64,000 nucleotides of DNA from an uncultured Flavobacteriales bacterium (GTDB lineage Bacteria > Bacteroidota > Bacteroidia > Flavobacteriales > Crocinitomicaceae), in NCBI GenBank assembly GCA_946482515.1, contig CAMLRS010000001.1:124001-188000 (forward strand), read 5' to 3'. Positions 63,738-64,000 of this stretch are shown here, in pieces. A program made the position numbers and the translations under genes. The notes below the pieces were generated by a model. That model made no database searches and was not told where the DNA came from. It saw nothing but the letters and a program-made list of their open reading frames with translations. Position 1 is the first letter of the stretch. Each line of letters opens with the position of its first letter.

Positions 63738-63770
63738 AAAACCCCGGTAAGCTTTTACCGGGGTTTTTTA
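63738..63770 (+). terminator. Terminator after the PKD protein
   Basis: ACCCCGGTAA / TTACCGGGGT stem followed by T6. Confidence 0.92.
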
Positions 63771-63814
63771 TATCTGAAAACTTCTGAAGTTCACAAAACC
63801 GAAACGTCTATAAC

Positions 63815-63850
63815 ACAAAAAGCGGTCATCTGGCGATGTCCGCTTTTTGT
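63815..63850. terminator. Second hairpin, bidirectional terminator candidate
   Basis: ACAAAAAGCGG / CCGCTTTTTGT with an inner CATC / GATG stem and one T-T mismatch. A and T tracts on both sides. Confidence 0.7.
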
Positions 63851-63924
63851 CAACCTAACCTAACCACTATTCACTGAATTAGAAAACTGACTGAAAAGTC
63901 AGAACTCTTGAATTCATTACAAAT

Positions 63925-64000
63925 ATGGACATTTTATATGACATGGCAAAATACTTCTGTATCAAGAAAGAAGCCCTGAATATGAAAGCTAACTACTGGA
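63925..64000 (+). CDS. Possible start of a gene running out of the window
   Basis: An ATG at 63925 opens 25 codons to the window end (MDILYDMAKYFCIKKEALNM...). A hairpin CTGACT-gaaa-AGTCAG precedes it. Too short to identify. Confidence 0.35.
   Translation, partial: MDILYDMAKYFCIKKEALNMKANYW

Overview
The window looks like a chromosome segment of a Bacteroidota bacterium, most likely Flavobacteriales and close to Crocinitomicaceae/Fluviicola-type organisms (lineage is inference). Supporting signs are T9SS type A and type B (CHU_C-like) C-terminal sorting domains, promoters of the Bacteroidota form TAnnTTTG, a two-gene MetH, a YtxJ-type bacillithiol protein, a DUF5686/carboxypeptidase-regulatory protein and many Sec lipoproteins with KKK after the lipobox cysteine.

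Layout. 1-22.5 kb is ordinary chromosome of moderate GC: the 3' part of a secreted reprolysin-like metalloprotease, cutC, a GH20 hexosaminidase, an S9 peptidase, three paralogous small lipoproteins, pheS-ytxJ-glutamine cyclotransferase-tadA, idi, an outer-membrane beta-barrel protein, an ABC exporter pair, a T9SS cargo protein, a DUF1456 gene and mnmE.

22.45-45.43 kb is a roughly 23 kb genomic island inserted at the 3' end of mnmE. Both ends carry TTTTGTATCGG, and both copies read Phe-Cys-Ile-Gly-Lys-stop with different synonymous codons, so the island replaces the last codons of mnmE and leaves the old end on its right side. Paired TTGTACC repeats lie just inside each end. The island encodes an excisionase-like HTH protein, a tyrosine integrase, a rolling-circle (HUH) Rep, a XRE regulator with a 24-bp palindromic operator, a small secreted peptide too short for routine gene calling, and a large polymorphic-toxin locus. 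That locus has one full-length Sec-exported RHS protein of about 3005 residues with a C-terminal toxin tip, followed by four promoterless or startless RHS-core/toxin-tip cassettes and a further decayed tip. Each tip is followed by one or two candidate immunity genes, most with lipoprotein or signal sequences. Recognisable tips are a GH73-type glucosaminidase, a lysozyme-like domain and a zinc-phospholipase-C-like domain, all compatible with killing in the cell envelope.

45.4-64 kb is chromosome again: ORF6N and META-domain genes, a TetR-controlled serine hydrolase, tRNA-Phe, a coaX/outer-membrane protein/lptC/small membrane protein run, a DUF5686 protein, a SAM-I riboswitch ahead of the split metH pair, and a PKD-repeat T9SS type B protein. 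The intergenic spaces hold families of short palindromes and low-complexity repeats typical of mobile palindromic elements.
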